Origin: Kaistia algarum
GTDB taxonomy: Bacteria > Pseudomonadota > Alphaproteobacteria > Rhizobiales > Kaistiaceae
NCBI RefSeq assembly: GCF_026343945.1
Contig: NZ_JAPKNJ010000002.1
Location: forward strand, 620,001 to 684,000
Length of the DNA stretch: 64,000 nt
Direction: 5' to 3'
Part shown: positions 19,599-29,736 of the stretch, piece after piece
How the letters are laid out: the number at the start of each line of letters is the position of its first letter
Numbering within the stretch: the stretch's first letter is position 1
The notes under the pieces: model-generated
The model's database searches: none
What the model was told of the DNA's origin: nothing
The model's input: the letters and a program-made list of their open reading frames with translations, nothing else
Translations under genes and position numbers: made by a program

Positions 19599-20402
19599 TC
19601 AGAACGGAAAGGGCTCCAGGCCCTTTCCATAGGTGAATGTGCCGGACGTCCTGATCTCCCGGGCCGCCTGACTGACGGCGCTCAGCGCGGCGCGGGCCAA
19701 GGCGCCGCCGATACTGATTCTGGCGACACCCAAGGCCGCCAGCGCGTCATAGGTCCAATCGGCGTTTCCCGAACTCACAAGAACATTGACCGGCTTGGTG
19801 AGGGACGCCACGACAAGGCCGATCGCATCCGACGGCACCAGCGGCGCATAGAGAACGTCCGCCCCGGCCTTCTCGAAGGCCTGCAGGCGCCGCAACGTAT
19901 CGTCCAGGTCAGGTCGTCCGTGCAGGAAATTCTCGGCTCTCGCCGTTAAGGTGAAGGCGAAGGGCAGCGATCTGGCAGCCTCCACCGCGGCATGAACGCG
20001 TTCCACGGCGAGTGCGAAATCGTAGATGGGCGAGAGGGCATCGCCGGTCGCGTCCTCTATCGATCCGCCGACCAGTCCGGCCTCCGCGGCGAGCTGGATC
20101 GTCCCGGCGATGCCCTCCGGGTCGTCGGCGAAGCAACTCTCCAGATCGGCGGTGACAGGCAGATGTGTCGCTGCACAGATGCTTCGGGCGTTGTCGATGG
20201 TCTCCGAGCGGCTGACGGCTTTGACGCCATCCGTGCGCCCGAGGGAAAATGCCAGTCCCGAACTCGTGGTCGCCAGCGCTTCGAAGCCCAGCCCCGTCAA
20301 CAGCCTCGCGGTACCTGCGTCATACGCATTGGGAACCACGAGCGGCCGAAACTTCTGGTGAAGCGCCCGAAAGGACGCCCCACGCTCCGTCTGATCTGGC
20401 AT
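19599..20402 (-). CDS. PEP mutase/isocitrate lyase superfamily protein
   Basis: 267-residue TIM-barrel enzyme of the phosphoenolpyruvate mutase/isocitrate lyase superfamily. Recognisable parts are the N-terminal substrate loop LVVPNAYDAGTARLL, the metal-site strand PVTADLESCFADDPEG, GGSIEDATGD, and TARAENFLHGRPDLDDTLRRLQAFEKAGADVLYAP. The lyase-type KKCGH motif is absent, so it is not an ordinary isocitrate or methylisocitrate lyase. The substrate is a small 2-oxo or hydroxy acid that cannot be named. It converges on gltA and stands apart from valS. Confidence 0.85.
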   Translation of the reverse strand: MPDQTERGASFRALHQKFRPLVVPNAYDAGTARLLTGLGFEALATTSSGLAFSLGRTDGVKAVSRSETIDNARSICAATHLPVTADLESCFADDPEGIAGTIQLAAEAGLVGGSIEDATGDALSPIYDFALAVERVHAAVEAARSLPFAFTLTARAENFLHGRPDLDDTLRRLQAFEKAGADVLYAPLVPSDAIGLVVASLTKPVNVLVSSGNADWTYDALAALGVARISIGGALARAALSAVSQAAREIRTSGTFTYGKGLEPFPF

Positions 20403-20480
20403 CGCCGCCTCCCGGAAAATCCGGCCTCAGGGGAAAGGACAACCCCGATCGCCCGGCCTGCGGACAGCGGGCGGTCCATA

Positions 20481-23372
20481 TTATCCCTTCAGTCGCTCCA
20501 GCGCTGCCGTGAACTTCGCCTTCAGTTCCTGCGTTTCCGCCAGGCGCTCGCGCTGCTCATCGATCACTTCTTCCGGGGCGCGGCTGACGAATTGCTCGTT
20601 GCCGAGCTTCGCCTCGATCTTACCGATCTCCTTCGCCGCCTTGTCGATCTCCTTGGCCAGCCGGGCGCGCTCGGCGTCGAGGTCGATCACGCCCTCGAGT
20701 GGCAGGGCGATCGTTGCCTCGCCAACGACCGTCTGGACGGCCCCCTTGGGCGGCGCAGCCGCCAGCGTGATGTCGGAGGCGCGGGCCAGTCGGCGGATCA
20801 GCACATCATGGGTAGCAAGGCGTCCGATCGTGGCGTCGGAGCCGCCGATGACGATCAGCGGCACCTGGGCGCCCGGCGGAACGTTGATCTCGGAACGAAC
20901 CGAGCGAACCGCCGAGATCAGGTCGACAAGCCAGTTGATCTCGGCCGCCGCATCCGCGTCCTCGAAGGTCAGCTCCGGCCATGCTTCGAGAATCAGCGGC
21001 TTCGGCCGTGCCGGGCCGGTCTCGCCGATCCGGGTCCACAGCTCTTCGGTGATGAAGGGCATGATCGGATGCAGCAGCGTGATGATCCGGTCGAAGGTCC
21101 AGCCGATGGTGGCGCGCGTCTCCGCCTTCGCCGCCTCATCCTCGCCGTTCAGGACCGGCTTCACCAGTTCCAGATACCAGTCGCAGAAAGTGTTCCAGAC
21201 GAAGCGGTAGAGCGTGTTCGCCGCGTCATTGAAGCGGTAGCCGACGATCGCCTCGGTCACGGCCCTGGCCGTGCGGGTGGTCTCGGTCGCGATCCAGCGA
21301 TTGAGGCGCTCGGTCGCCGCCGACGGCTCGAAGCCTTCGACGCGAACCGCGCCGTTCATCTCGGCGAAGCGGGCCGCATTCCAGAGCTTGGTCGCGAAAT
21401 TGCGATAGCCCTCGACGCGAGAGGTCGCGAGCTTCAGATCGCGCCCCTGCGCCGCCATGGCGGTGAGCGTGAAGCGAAGCGCGTCGGCGCCATATTCGTC
21501 GATCAGGCTGAGCGGGTCGATGACGTTGCCCTTCGACTTCGACATCTTGGCGCCCTTCTCGTCGCGGACGAGGGCGTGGATATAGACGTCCTTGAAGGGC
21601 TCGATCGGCTTGCCGTCGGCATCCTTCATGAAATGCAGGCCCATCATCATCATCCGGGCAACCCAGAAGAAGATGATGTCGAAACCGGTAATCAGAACCT
21701 GGGTCGGGTAATAGCGCGCGAGTTCCGGCGTTTCATCGGGCCAGCCGAGCGTCGAAAACGGCCATAGGGCGGAGGAGAACCAGGTGTCGAGCACGTCCTC
21801 GTCCCGACGGAGCGAGATTTCGAGGACATCCTTCGCCGCGCCGCTCGTCGCCGCAAGCGCCTCCGCCTCGACGCTCACGCGCTCCAGATTGGGGTAGAGC
21901 CCCTTATAGTGTTCCCGCGCCTCGGCGAGCGCCTCCGCCTCGTCCGAGGCGACGAAGATTTTGCCGTCTGGCCCGTACCACGCCGGAATCTGGTGACCCC
22001 ACCAGAGCTGGCGCGAGATGCACCAGGGCTGGATGTTCTCCATCCACTCGAAATAGGTCTTTTCCCAGTTCTTCGGGACAAAGTCGGTGCGCCCCTCGCG
22101 GACCGAGGCGATAGCAGGCTGCGCCAGCGTGTGGGCGTTGACATACCATTGCTCGGTGAGGAACGGCTCGATCGGCACGCCGCCGCGATCCCCGTGCGGG
22201 ACGGCGTGGCCGTGCTCCTCGATCTTGTCGAGATAGCCCTGCTCTTCCATCATCGCGACGATGGAATTGCGGGCTGTGGTCCGGTCGAGCCCATCGACGT
22301 TCGAAATGAAATCGTCGAGCGCCGCGGTCCTCTCCAAGCCTGCCAGAAATTCTGCATTGCCGGCGATCGCGACATTCGCCTGCCGGTCCAGGACCGAGAT
22401 CATCGGCAGTTCGTGACGCCGGCCGACCTCGAAATCGTTGAAATCATGCGCCGGCGTGATCTTGACCGCGCCGGAGCCCTTCTCGGGGTCGGAATATTCG
22501 TCCGCGACGATCGGAATGCGCCGGCCGACCAGCGGCAGGACAGCCTCCTTGCCGACAAGAAACGCGTAGCGCGGATCGTCCGGGTGAACCGCGATCGCGG
22601 TATCGCCCAGCATGGTCTCCGGCCGGGTGGTGGCGACCACGATATAGTTCCGCGCCTCATGACCATCCGGCTCGCCATCGGACGGCTTCCAGTCCTGCAT
22701 GACGCCATCGACGTCGAGCTTGAACGGATGGGCGTAGACGTCGCCGTCGGCCAGCGGATAGCGCAGGTGGTAGAGCTTGCCCTTGGTCTCGACCTGGATG
22801 ACCTCAAGATCCGAAATCGCCGTCTCCAGCGCCGGATCCCAGTTGACGAGGCGCTTGTCCTTGTAGATCAGGCCTTCGCGGTAGAGCTGGACGAAGACCT
22901 TGACGACGGCTTTCGACAGCCCCTCGTCCATCGTGAAGCGCTCGCGCGACCAATCGGCCGAGGCGCCGAGGCGCTTCAGCTGACCGATGATGGTGCCGCC
23001 CGACTCGCCCTTCCACTTCCAGATCTTCTCAACGAAGGCGTCGCGGCCGATCACGCGGCGGTTCGGCTCCTGCCGTTCCGCCATCTGGCGCTCGACAACC
23101 ATCTGCGTCGCGATGCCGGCATGGTCGAGTCCGACCTGCCACAACACGTCCTTGCCGCGCATGCGCTCAAACCGCACGAGGATATCCTGGAGCGTGTTGT
23201 TGAGCGCGTGGCCCATATGCAGCGAGCCGGTGACGTTCGGCGGCGGAATGACGATGGCGAAGGTTTCGGCACCGGGCTTGGCGCCGGCACCGGCCTTGAA
23301 CACCCCGGAGGTTTCCCAGGCATCGTAAATGCGCGGCTCGACGCTGGTGGCGTCGTAGTTCTTCTCAAGCAT
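20481..23372 (-). CDS. valS: Valyl-tRNA synthetase
   Basis: Class I aminoacyl-tRNA synthetase charging tRNA-Val, with editing of threonine. 963 residues from ATG 23372, the start that gives the family N-terminus [20 protein letters not shown]; the longer reading adds a non-conserved leader. The HIGH-type motif is [18 protein letters not shown] near 45-62 and KMSKS is within [14 protein letters not shown]. The CP1 editing domain lies between, then a helical anticodon-binding domain, and a C-terminal coiled coil ([26 protein letters not shown]) that binds the tRNA elbow. The PopZ-like gene lies 141 bases upstream on the same strand. Confidence 0.98.
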   Translation of the reverse strand: MLEKNYDATSVEPRIYDAWETSGVFKAGAGAKPGAETFAIVIPPPNVTGSLHMGHALNNTLQDILVRFERMRGKDVLWQVGLDHAGIATQMVVERQMAERQEPNRRVIGRDAFVEKIWKWKGESGGTIIGQLKRLGASADWSRERFTMDEGLSKAVVKVFVQLYREGLIYKDKRLVNWDPALETAISDLEVIQVETKGKLYHLRYPLADGDVYAHPFKLDVDGVMQDWKPSDGEPDGHEARNYIVVATTRPETMLGDTAIAVHPDDPRYAFLVGKEAVLPLVGRRIPIVADEYSDPEKGSGAVKITPAHDFNDFEVGRRHELPMISVLDRQANVAIAGNAEFLAGLERTAALDDFISNVDGLDRTTARNSIVAMMEEQGYLDKIEEHGHAVPHGDRGGVPIEPFLTEQWYVNAHTLAQPAIASVREGRTDFVPKNWEKTYFEWMENIQPWCISRQLWWGHQIPAWYGPDGKIFVASDEAEALAEAREHYKGLYPNLERVSVEAEALAATSGAAKDVLEISLRRDEDVLDTWFSSALWPFSTLGWPDETPELARYYPTQVLITGFDIIFFWVARMMMMGLHFMKDADGKPIEPFKDVYIHALVRDEKGAKMSKSKGNVIDPLSLIDEYGADALRFTLTAMAAQGRDLKLATSRVEGYRNFATKLWNAARFAEMNGAVRVEGFEPSAATERLNRWIATETTRTARAVTEAIVGYRFNDAANTLYRFVWNTFCDWYLELVKPVLNGEDEAAKAETRATIGWTFDRIITLLHPIMPFITEELWTRIGETGPARPKPLILEAWPELTFEDADAAAEINWLVDLISAVRSVRSEINVPPGAQVPLIVIGGSDATIGRLATHDVLIRRLARASDITLAAAPPKGAVQTVVGEATIALPLEGVIDLDAERARLAKEIDKAAKEIGKIEAKLGNEQFVSRAPEEVIDEQRERLAETQELKAKFTAALERLKG

Positions 23373-23513
23373 GGCCGTTTCCGGATGAAAATCGTTGGCT
23401 GCTGTAAATCGGATGCCCCGGCCTGAGTCAACCGATAGCCAATCAGCGGCCATTGCCGCAGGATCTCCGACTTCACTACGTTCGATATGGGGTGCGTCGA
23501 TCCGCTGCGCCGC

Positions 23514-24149
23514 TTACCGTCCGCGAGAGACGCGCTCGATCTCGTCGCGCACCAGTCGCTCGACCAGCGGCGGCAAATTGGTATCGAGCCACGCCTTCAG
23601 CATCGGGCGCAACATCTCCTTGACCAGATCCTCGAGCGTCCGCGACCCACCAGAGGCCAACACCGTCCCGGCGAGATTCCCGAAGGCTGAGTTCACCGCG
23701 GCATCGGCGCCCACGGAAAGCAGCGGACGGCCAGGGGCCAATTCGTCGACATGGCTCCCGGCCGGAGCCGGCTGGGGACGGACATCACGGCGGGGCGCCG
23801 CAGCGATTCCGACGCGCGGGTGAGCCACCTCGATACGCGGCGGCTGCATGGCGACCTGACGGATCGGTTGAGCCGGCAGCGGGGGATTCTCGGCCGCCTG
23901 CGATGATGCCGGACGCAGGGGAGCGCGGACGGGCTCTGGCGCTGCGGGCCTCGGCTCTGGAGAGCGCGTCGCGAAAAGAGCGTCGATTGCGTCCGTCGAA
24001 AGGGTTGGCGACGGAGCCGCTCTGACGGGGGCGACGGTCGGATGCGGCGGCGGGGCGAGCGGCTCAGCATCGTCCTCGGAGATAATCCGCCGGATCGACG
24101 CCAGGATTTCTTCCATCGACGGCTCTTGCGCCTGACTGAGCTTGGCCAT
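23514..24149 (-). CDS. PopZ-like polar organising protein (DUF2497)
   Basis: 211 residues from ATG 24149. The N-terminal helix EPSMEEILASIRRIISEDD and the C-terminal block LEDLVKEMLRPMLKAWLDTNLPPLVERLVRDEI are the two hallmarks of DUF2497, the family of Caulobacter PopZ. Between them is a long low-complexity Pro/Ala/Arg-rich linker (about 35-140), expected to be disordered. PopZ self-assembles at the cell pole and tethers the chromosome origin and cell-cycle proteins; in Hyphomicrobiales it marks the growing or new pole. The position between tolC and valS agrees with common alphaproteobacterial gene order as I recall it. Confidence 0.85.
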   Translation of the reverse strand: MAKLSQAQEPSMEEILASIRRIISEDDAEPLAPPPHPTVAPVRAAPSPTLSTDAIDALFATRSPEPRPAAPEPVRAPLRPASSQAAENPPLPAQPIRQVAMQPPRIEVAHPRVGIAAAPRRDVRPQPAPAGSHVDELAPGRPLLSVGADAAVNSAFGNLAGTVLASGGSRTLEDLVKEMLRPMLKAWLDTNLPPLVERLVRDEIERVSRGR

Positions 24150-24273
24150 TGCCACCCCGAAACTCACACCACTCCGAATCGCGAATCTTCCGCGTCATTC
24201 CGAGTGTCAGAGTAGACATATCCCAGCCGTACGAAAGCTATGCCGGCGATTTTCCCCGGCATAGCAGCGGCGA

Positions 24274-25635
24274 TCAGCGGCCGTCGGGCGTGCGCAGGCC
24301 GATCCACTTGTCGCGGACAGCGTTGTAATGCTGCTGCGGCTTGTAGGTGGCGACCTTGAGACCGAGCCGGTCAGAGGAAAGTCCGCCCATTGCCGAGAGC
24401 AGCGTATAGGCCGCGTCAACCTCCGACCGCTGCGCGAGGACCAGGGTTTCACGTGCATCGATGAGGGTCTGCTGCTGGTTCAGCACGTCGAGCGTCGTGC
24501 GCTGGCCGACCTTCTGTTCCTCGATCACCCCGGAGAGAGCTAGCTCGGCGGCCTTGATCTGCGCCTGCGCCGATACGATCGCGGCACGGGAAGCCTCAAG
24601 CTGGCCCCAAGCGGAATCGACCGCCGAGCGAACCTGATCGCGGGCGCTGTCGAGCTGGATGCGTCGCTGGCCGAGGATTTCCTTGGCTTGACGAGCCTGA
24701 GAGTAGACGACGCCGCCCTCATAGATCGGGATGGTCATCTGCGCGGTAAGCGAGGCCGAGTCCGACCAGGAAACGCCCTGAGACGCATCATCCGAATGCG
24801 ACGCCGAACCCTGAAGCGAAACCGTCGGCAGCAACTGCCCCTCGATCGACTTCACGTTGAACGCCGCTGTGTCGACATTGTAACCAGCGGCGAGGATCGC
24901 CGGATGGTTCTTCTGGCCGACCTGGATGGCGGCATCGACCGTCTTCGGCAACAGACGATTGTTAAAGACTGGATTCACGAGGTTCTTCGGCTTGGCGCCG
25001 ATGATCTGCAGATAGGTGGCGTTCGCCGAATTCAGGTTGGCGACGGCGACGTCATAGGCCGTCTGACCCTGGCTCAGACTCGCCTCGGTCTGCGCAAGAT
25101 CGGTGCGCGTGCCCTCGCCAACCTTCAACCGGTCGGCGGCAGCCCGCTGCTGCTCCTGCAGGAAGACGATATTCTGTTCGCGAAGCGCCAGGATCGCCTG
25201 TGTCTGGATGACGTTCGTGTAGGCGGAGACGGCGTCCAGAAATACGTCCTGCTCGGTCGAGCGCAGCGTCTCGCGGCCAGCGAGCACGGACGATTCGGCC
25301 TGTTTGACGTTGTTCTGAGTCTGGAAACCTCGAAACAGCGGCTGCTCGATCGTGATGCCGACCGAGCGCGGAGTGAGGTTATAGCTACCGGCTGACGTCC
25401 GCCCCGACAATATGCCGGCCGACGCGCTGCCGGTGACGACCGGACGATAGCCGGACAGCGCCTGCGGCACGCCTTCATCCGTCGCACGGAGAGCCGCGCG
25501 CTGGGCGTTCAGCGTGGGGTTGGTACTATAAGTGAGCGTCAGCGCGGCATTCAGCGTATCCGCGCGAACGGCAGGGGCGGCCACGAGAACCGCAGCCACG
25601 GCTGCGGTCGTCAAGAAGACCCGGGAAAAATACAA
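24274..25635 (-). CDS. tolC: TolC-family outer-membrane channel
   Basis: Outer-membrane exit duct for type I secretion and RND/MFS efflux. The protein is about 453 residues with a signal peptide (SRVFLTTAAVAAVLVAAPAVRA) and two repeats of the long-helix OEP domain (for example NPTLNAQRAALRATDEGVPQA and the later matching helices), as expected for a trimer of alpha/beta barrels. No ATG fits: a TTG at 25635 lies seven bases after GAGG and is preferred over a TTG at 25641. It follows pcm on the same strand and could serve the RND operon at 5581-10995, which lacks its own outer-membrane gene. Confidence 0.93.
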   Translation of the reverse strand: MYFSRVFLTTAAVAAVLVAAPAVRADTLNAALTLTYSTNPTLNAQRAALRATDEGVPQALSGYRPVVTGSASAGILSGRTSAGSYNLTPRSVGITIEQPLFRGFQTQNNVKQAESSVLAGRETLRSTEQDVFLDAVSAYTNVIQTQAILALREQNIVFLQEQQRAAADRLKVGEGTRTDLAQTEASLSQGQTAYDVAVANLNSANATYLQIIGAKPKNLVNPVFNNRLLPKTVDAAIQVGQKNHPAILAAGYNVDTAAFNVKSIEGQLLPTVSLQGSASHSDDASQGVSWSDSASLTAQMTIPIYEGGVVYSQARQAKEILGQRRIQLDSARDQVRSAVDSAWGQLEASRAAIVSAQAQIKAAELALSGVIEEQKVGQRTTLDVLNQQQTLIDARETLVLAQRSEVDAAYTLLSAMGGLSSDRLGLKVATYKPQQHYNAVRDKWIGLRTPDGR

Positions 25636-25843
25636 TGTCAAACCTCGGCGTTGCGAGGCGACGCCCCCCTACCGGACGTCCACCAACGAACCTAACGCGG
25701 TTAAGATACGCTGGGCTCCATGACCGTCAAATGGCGCAGCCCACGAAACCGTTGATAAAGTGTGCAATGCGGCCCGAAAGCAACAGGGTCCGATATGGAA
25801 CCCATCAGCGAGACGCAACTAACGCTTTGAATTACAAGGATAA

Positions 25844-26512
25844 TTAGAACACGAAGCCGGGGGATGCCGAAAAGCCGGGCAGTGACCGGATATGGGTATT
25901 GAATACGGGACGGCCGCTGACGGACTCGCCGGAGCGCGTATAGACCGTCGCCTTGGCGGCAAGACCGCGTGAACCGACCACGGCAATGATTCGGCCACCT
26001 TCGGCAAGTTGCGCGATCAGAGCGTCCGGCAGGACTTCGACCGCGCCCTCGATCAGAATCACGTCATACGGCGCCTTGGCCAGCCACCCGGCGGCGAGCG
26101 GGCCGACGACGACTTCGACATTGGAGGCGCCAAGACCCGCGAGGTTCGAGCGGGCCTGGCCCGCCAGCACCGCGTTCTCGTCAACCGCCGTTACCGATGC
26201 GGCGAGACGGGAGAGTATCGCAGCGGCATAGCCGGTCCCGCATCCGACATCGAGCACCGATTCGTTCGGCAGGATGTCGGCGAGCTGGACGAGGCGCGCC
26301 AGCGGCCCCGCCTCCATGAGGTAGCGAGCAGGCTCGCCGGGAGCCGTTAGCAACATGTCCTCGTCGATATAGGCAAGCGGCTTCAGAGCTTCCGGAACGA
26401 ACGTCTCGCGCGGCACGGCCGCGAATGCGTCGAGAACATCGTAGTCGGTCACGTCGACCGGCCGGATCTGGCAGTCCACCATCGTAGCTCGCGCCGTGGC
26501 GAAATCGACCAT
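25844..26512 (-). CDS. pcm: Protein-L-isoaspartate O-methyltransferase
   Basis: SAM-dependent enzyme that methylates damaged isoaspartyl residues for repair. 222 residues from ATG 26512 (MVDFATARATMVDCQIRP), with GAGG about ten bases upstream. The PCMT fold shows the substrate-proximal motif LLTAPGEPARYLMEAGPLARLVQ, and motif I VLDVGCGTGYAAAI, followed by ASVTAVDENAVLA and IIAVVGSRG. In Hyphomicrobiales this gene commonly precedes tolC, as here (208 bases apart). Whether this subgroup repairs proteins in general or has a narrower target is uncertain. Confidence 0.88.
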   Translation of the reverse strand: MVDFATARATMVDCQIRPVDVTDYDVLDAFAAVPRETFVPEALKPLAYIDEDMLLTAPGEPARYLMEAGPLARLVQLADILPNESVLDVGCGTGYAAAILSRLAASVTAVDENAVLAGQARSNLAGLGASNVEVVVGPLAAGWLAKAPYDVILIEGAVEVLPDALIAQLAEGGRIIAVVGSRGLAAKATVYTRSGESVSGRPVFNTHIRSLPGFSASPGFVF

Positions 26513-26695
26513 GATCGGAAACCTCGCGTCGAATATTGGGCTTTCCTGATCCATAACGAGCGAGGGGCGGGGTGACAAGTCGCTAGCAGCGCGCCTCGGC
26601 GACGCAGGCGCGGCGGCCGACGCAATTCGGCGTTGGACAAGCCATAGAAAAGACTTGCCTACCCATGGCCCTTCCCTCTACATCCGCACCCCGAG

Positions 26696-26769
26696 GGCCT
26701 CGTGGCGGAATGGTTACGCAGAGGACTGCAAATCCTTGCATCCCGGTTCGATTCCGGGCGAGGCCTCCA
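26696..26769 (+). tRNA. tRNA-Cys (anticodon GCA)
   Basis: 74-base cloverleaf including an encoded CCA (26767-26769). The acceptor arm GGCCTCG (26696-26702) pairs with CGAGGCC (26759-26765). The anticodon loop reads CTGCAAA with anticodon GCA, and the T arm has CCCGG-TTCGATT-CCGGG. It lies 24 bases before the cobalamin gene start. Confidence 0.96.
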
Positions 26770-26792
26770 ATCTCCCTCTTGCGAGACGCTCC

Positions 26793-27821
26793 ATGGCGCA
26801 TCGTCTCCCTTCCCTGCCCGGCGAAACGCCGCGGCATGGCGGAGCGTTGATAGCGGCGTCTCGGGCCTATGGCATCGCGGCCGCGGACTGGCTCGATCTT
26901 TCCACGGGAATCAACCCCCTCGCCTATCCGCTGAAACCGTTCGATCGTGACGATGTCGCTCGCCTGCCCGATCCGGAGCGGCTCGCCAGCCTGATCGATG
27001 CCGCCCGCCAGGCCTATGGCGCGCGCCCTGACACCGAGATCCTGCCGGTCGGCGGAACGGATCTCGCGATCCGCCTGTTGCCGATGCTGGTTCCGCCAAG
27101 TGCTGTCGCGATTCTCTCGCCGACCTATTCCGGGCACGGAGAAGCGTGGCGCGACGCCGGGCACCGGGTACTGGCCGTCCGAGACCTCCGATCGGCCCTC
27201 GCGGCCGCGCCGATCGTCGTGCTCGCCAATCCGAACAACCCGGATGGACGAACCCATGAGGCCGCGGAACTCGTCGCCGCGGCGACCGACGGCGCCGTCG
27301 GCCGGCTGCTCATCGTCGATGAGGCATTCTGCGACCTTACGCCCGAGATCAGCCTCATCCCTCAGCTGCCCAACGGCACCTTGGTGCTGCGGTCATTCGG
27401 GAAATTCTACGGACTTGCCGGCCTCCGGCTTGGCTTCGTCGTCGGATCGGGCGCAACAGTCGAACGGCTGCGGCGCGTCCTCGGCGACTGGCCGGTCTCC
27501 GGCCCCGCCATCGCGGCTGGGACGGCAGCGCTCGCCGACGAGCCATGGCAGGCAGCGACTCGCGAGCGGCTGGCGCTAGATCGTCTACGGCTCGACGCGG
27601 CGCTTTTCGCGCACGACCTCGACCGGATCGAAGGCACGGATCTCTTCCGCACGGTCCATACGCCGCTGGCCGCCGATCTTCACGTCGAGCTGGCACGGCG
27701 GGGGGTGTGGACCCGAATCTTCGACGCCGAAACCGATCGGATCCGCATTGGCCTGCCGGCCCGCGACGCGTTCGGAAGATGGGAAAGCGCTCTAGCAGAA
27801 GCGGTGGCGCGGATCAGCTAG
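26793..27821 (+). CDS. cobD: Threonine-phosphate decarboxylase, cobalamin synthesis
   Basis: PLP enzyme of aminotransferase fold I that decarboxylates L-threonine-O-3-phosphate to the aminopropanol arm of cobalamin (called CobD in Salmonella, CobC in the aerobic pathway). 342 residues from ATG 26793; a longer frame would run through the tRNA and is rejected. Visible motifs are LDLSTGINPLAYPL near the N-terminus, LANPNNPDGR, LLIVDEAFCDLTP, and the PLP-lysine region RSFGKFYGLAGLRLGF. It stands alone here; the other cobalamin genes must lie elsewhere. Its TAG stop shares the palindrome CTAG with the convergent gene. Confidence 0.92.
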   Translation: MAHRLPSLPGETPRHGGALIAASRAYGIAAADWLDLSTGINPLAYPLKPFDRDDVARLPDPERLASLIDAARQAYGARPDTEILPVGGTDLAIRLLPMLVPPSAVAILSPTYSGHGEAWRDAGHRVLAVRDLRSALAAAPIVVLANPNNPDGRTHEAAELVAAATDGAVGRLLIVDEAFCDLTPEISLIPQLPNGTLVLRSFGKFYGLAGLRLGFVVGSGATVERLRRVLGDWPVSGPAIAAGTAALADEPWQAATRERLALDRLRLDAALFAHDLDRIEGTDLFRTVHTPLAADLHVELARRGVWTRIFDAETDRIRIGLPARDAFGRWESALAEAVARIS

Positions 27822-28054
27822 AAGGCGCGGAACGTCATGATCGTCAGCGTGTCGCGAATGCCGCTGAATCGCTGCACCGATTCGGTGACAAAATGTCCTG
27901 GATCCACATGGTCTTCCAGATAAAACTTCACGAGAAGGTCGAAGTCACCGGCCGTTGAATAGATCTCGGAAGCGATCTCGGCATCGGCGATCGCCGAGGC
28001 AACCTCATAGGCTCGGCCCAGCTCGCATTTGATCTGCACGAACAGCGCCTTCAT
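27818..28054 (-). CDS. Stand-alone Lrp/AsnC ligand-binding domain protein
   Basis: 78 residues that correspond to the RAM (AsnC_trans_reg) domain of Lrp-type regulators without a DNA-binding part: MKALFVQIKCELGRAYEVASAIADAE, then STAGDFDLLVKFYL and FVTESVQRFSGI. Such single-domain proteins form oligomers and may sense amino acids or modulate full-length Lrp proteins; the role is unproven. It is convergent with the cobalamin gene and shares the four-base stop overlap CTAG. Confidence 0.88.
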   Translation of the reverse strand: MKALFVQIKCELGRAYEVASAIADAEIASEIYSTAGDFDLLVKFYLEDHVDPGHFVTESVQRFSGIRDTLTIMTFRAF

Positions 28055-28170
28055 CGCGATCTTCCCTCATCGTCCAGCCGGCCTCGCGGAATCAATTCGC
28101 AGCGCGAAACCTTTCCAAGCCGGCATACGTAGCTAATTGACCCTTATATGGACAAGTGCGGGAGATCGCC

Positions 28171-28596
28171 ATGCTGCGTACCGTCTTCCTCGTCTTTGCG
28201 CTGATTTGCGCTGCGGCCGGTCCGCTCTTGGCGCAGACGTCCGCGGCCCCCGCCTCCGCGGAGTGGCAATCCGTCGTCAAAGGGCAGATTGAAGCGTTCA
28301 GGCGGGACGACGGCCCAGCGGCCTATGGCTTCGCTGCACCTGGCATCCAGGCCATGTTTCCGAGCCCGGAAATCTTTCTCGGCATGGTGCGGAAGGCCTA
28401 TCCGCCGGTCTACCGGCCCTCGTCGATCGCTTTCGGCGAGATGACGCAGACAGATCACGGACCCACCGCCAGGGTATTTCTGACGGCAGAGGACGGAAGC
28501 AACTGGATCGCGCTCTATCGCTTCGAGCGACAGGCCGACGGGAGCTGGAAGATATCAGGCTGCCAGATCCTGAAGGATACCGCGCCGACGATCTGA
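28171..28596 (+). CDS. Exported DUF4864 protein
   Basis: 141 residues from ATG 28171, preceded by GGGAG (28159-28163); a GTG at 28156 is a weaker choice. A signal peptide (MLRTVFLVFALICAAAGPLLA) leads a domain resembling NTF2-like DUF4864: VVKGQIEAFRRDDGPAAYGFAAP, then a region on turnover of tyrosine-rich motifs (RKAYPPVYRPSSIAF) and a C-terminal DGSWKISGCQIL. The protein should be periplasmic. The function of the family is unknown. It stands convergent to tgt. Confidence 0.85.
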   Translation: MLRTVFLVFALICAAAGPLLAQTSAAPASAEWQSVVKGQIEAFRRDDGPAAYGFAAPGIQAMFPSPEIFLGMVRKAYPPVYRPSSIAFGEMTQTDHGPTARVFLTAEDGSNWIALYRFERQADGSWKISGCQILKDTAPTI

Positions 28597-28605
28597 CAGG
28601 CGCAG

Positions 28606-29736
28606 TCAAAGCGCGGAAATATCGCCCCGCGCCCAGCCTTCCTTGGTCGCCAGACGGAAGGTTTCGAAGCGGCGCTCATCGATTGCGGCGCGAATGCCGG
28701 CCATCAGCGCCTGATAATAGGCGAGGTTGTTCCACGTCAGCAGCATGGCCGCCAGCGTCTCGTTGGCCTTGAAGAGATGGTGCAGATAGGCGCGCGAATA
28801 GTCGCGGCTCGCCGGACAGTCCGAGGCTTCGTCCAGCGGCCGGTGGTCCTCGGCGTGGCGGGCGTTCTTCAGGTTCACCTTGCCGAAGCGCGTGAAGGCG
28901 AGCCCGTGGCGGCCGGCCCTCGTCGGCATCACGCAGTCGAACATGTCGACGCCGCGAGCGACGGATTCGAGGATGTCGTCCGGCGTGCCGACGCCCATCA
29001 GGTAGCGCGGCTTGTTGGCCGGCAGGCGCGGCGTGGTGATGGAGAGGATTTCGAGCATGACATGCTGTGGCTCGCCGACGGCGAGACCGCCAATCGAATA
29101 GCCCTTGAAGTCCATTGCCGCGAGTGCGTCGGCTGATTCCAGACGCAGGCGCGGATTGTCGCCGCCCTGCACGATGCCGAAGATCGCCTTGCCGGGCTGG
29201 TCGCCGAAGGCAGCCTTGGAACGCTCCGCCCAGCGCAGCGACAATTGCATGGCGCGCTCAATCTCGGCCTCGGACGCCGGCAGCGCCACGCATTCGTCGA
29301 GCTGCATCTGGATGTCGCTGTCGAGCAGGCCCTGGATCTCGACCGAGCGCTCCGGCGTCAACTCATAGCGACGACCATCGATGTGACTCTGGAAGGTGAC
29401 GCCGTGCTCGTTCATCTTCCGGAGCTGCGACAGCGACATGACCTGAAACCCGCCGGAATCGGTCAGGATCGGATGCGGCCAATTGGCAAAGACATGCAAT
29501 CCGCCCAACTTGGCCACCCGCTCGGCGCCGGGACGCAGCATCAAATGGTAGGTGTTGCCGAGAATGATGTCCGAGCCAAGCTCGCGGACCTGGCCCGGAT
29601 ACATCGCCTTGACCGTGCCGGCGGTGCCGACGGGCATGAAGGCCGGCGTGCGGATCTTGCCACGCGGCATCGACACTTCGCCCCGCCGGGCCATGCCGTC
29701 GGTGCCGAGAAGCGTGAAGGTGAAGCGGTCGGTCAT
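28606..29736 (-). CDS. tgt: tRNA-guanine transglycosylase, zinc ligands altered
   Basis: Exchanges guanine-34 for preQ1 in GUN-anticodon tRNAs, a key step to queuosine. 376 residues, TIM barrel. D93 (LTDSGGFQV) and nucleophile D267 ([10 protein letters not shown]) are present. The four zinc ligands of the Zymomonas enzyme (C318, C320, C323, H349) align, at a constant offset of 13, with S305, C307, S310 and N336, so three of four are lost ([10 protein letters not shown] and TWNNLAYY). It overlaps queA by four bases; the two form a queuosine operon. Confidence 0.96.
   Translation of the reverse strand: MTDRFTFTLLGTDGMARRGEVSMPRGKIRTPAFMPVGTAGTVKAMYPGQVRELGSDIILGNTYHLMLRPGAERVAKLGGLHVFANWPHPILTDSGGFQVMSLSQLRKMNEHGVTFQSHIDGRRYELTPERSVEIQGLLDSDIQMQLDECVALPASEAEIERAMQLSLRWAERSKAAFGDQPGKAIFGIVQGGDNPRLRLESADALAAMDFKGYSIGGLAVGEPQHVMLEILSITTPRLPANKPRYLMGVGTPDDILESVARGVDMFDCVMPTRAGRHGLAFTRFGKVNLKNARHAEDHRPLDEASDCPASRDYSRAYLHHLFKANETLAAMLLTWNNLAYYQALMAGIRAAIDERRFETFRLATKEGWARGDISAL

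Noticed and set aside
19599..20402. Annotation as methylisocitrate lyase (PrpB)
   Set aside because: The KKCGH catalytic motif is missing and no propionate genes are nearby; only the superfamily can be given.
26702..26950. Open frame beginning MAEWLRRGLQILASRF on the plus strand
   Set aside because: It is a reading of the tRNA-Cys gene, a well-known false gene seen over tRNAs.
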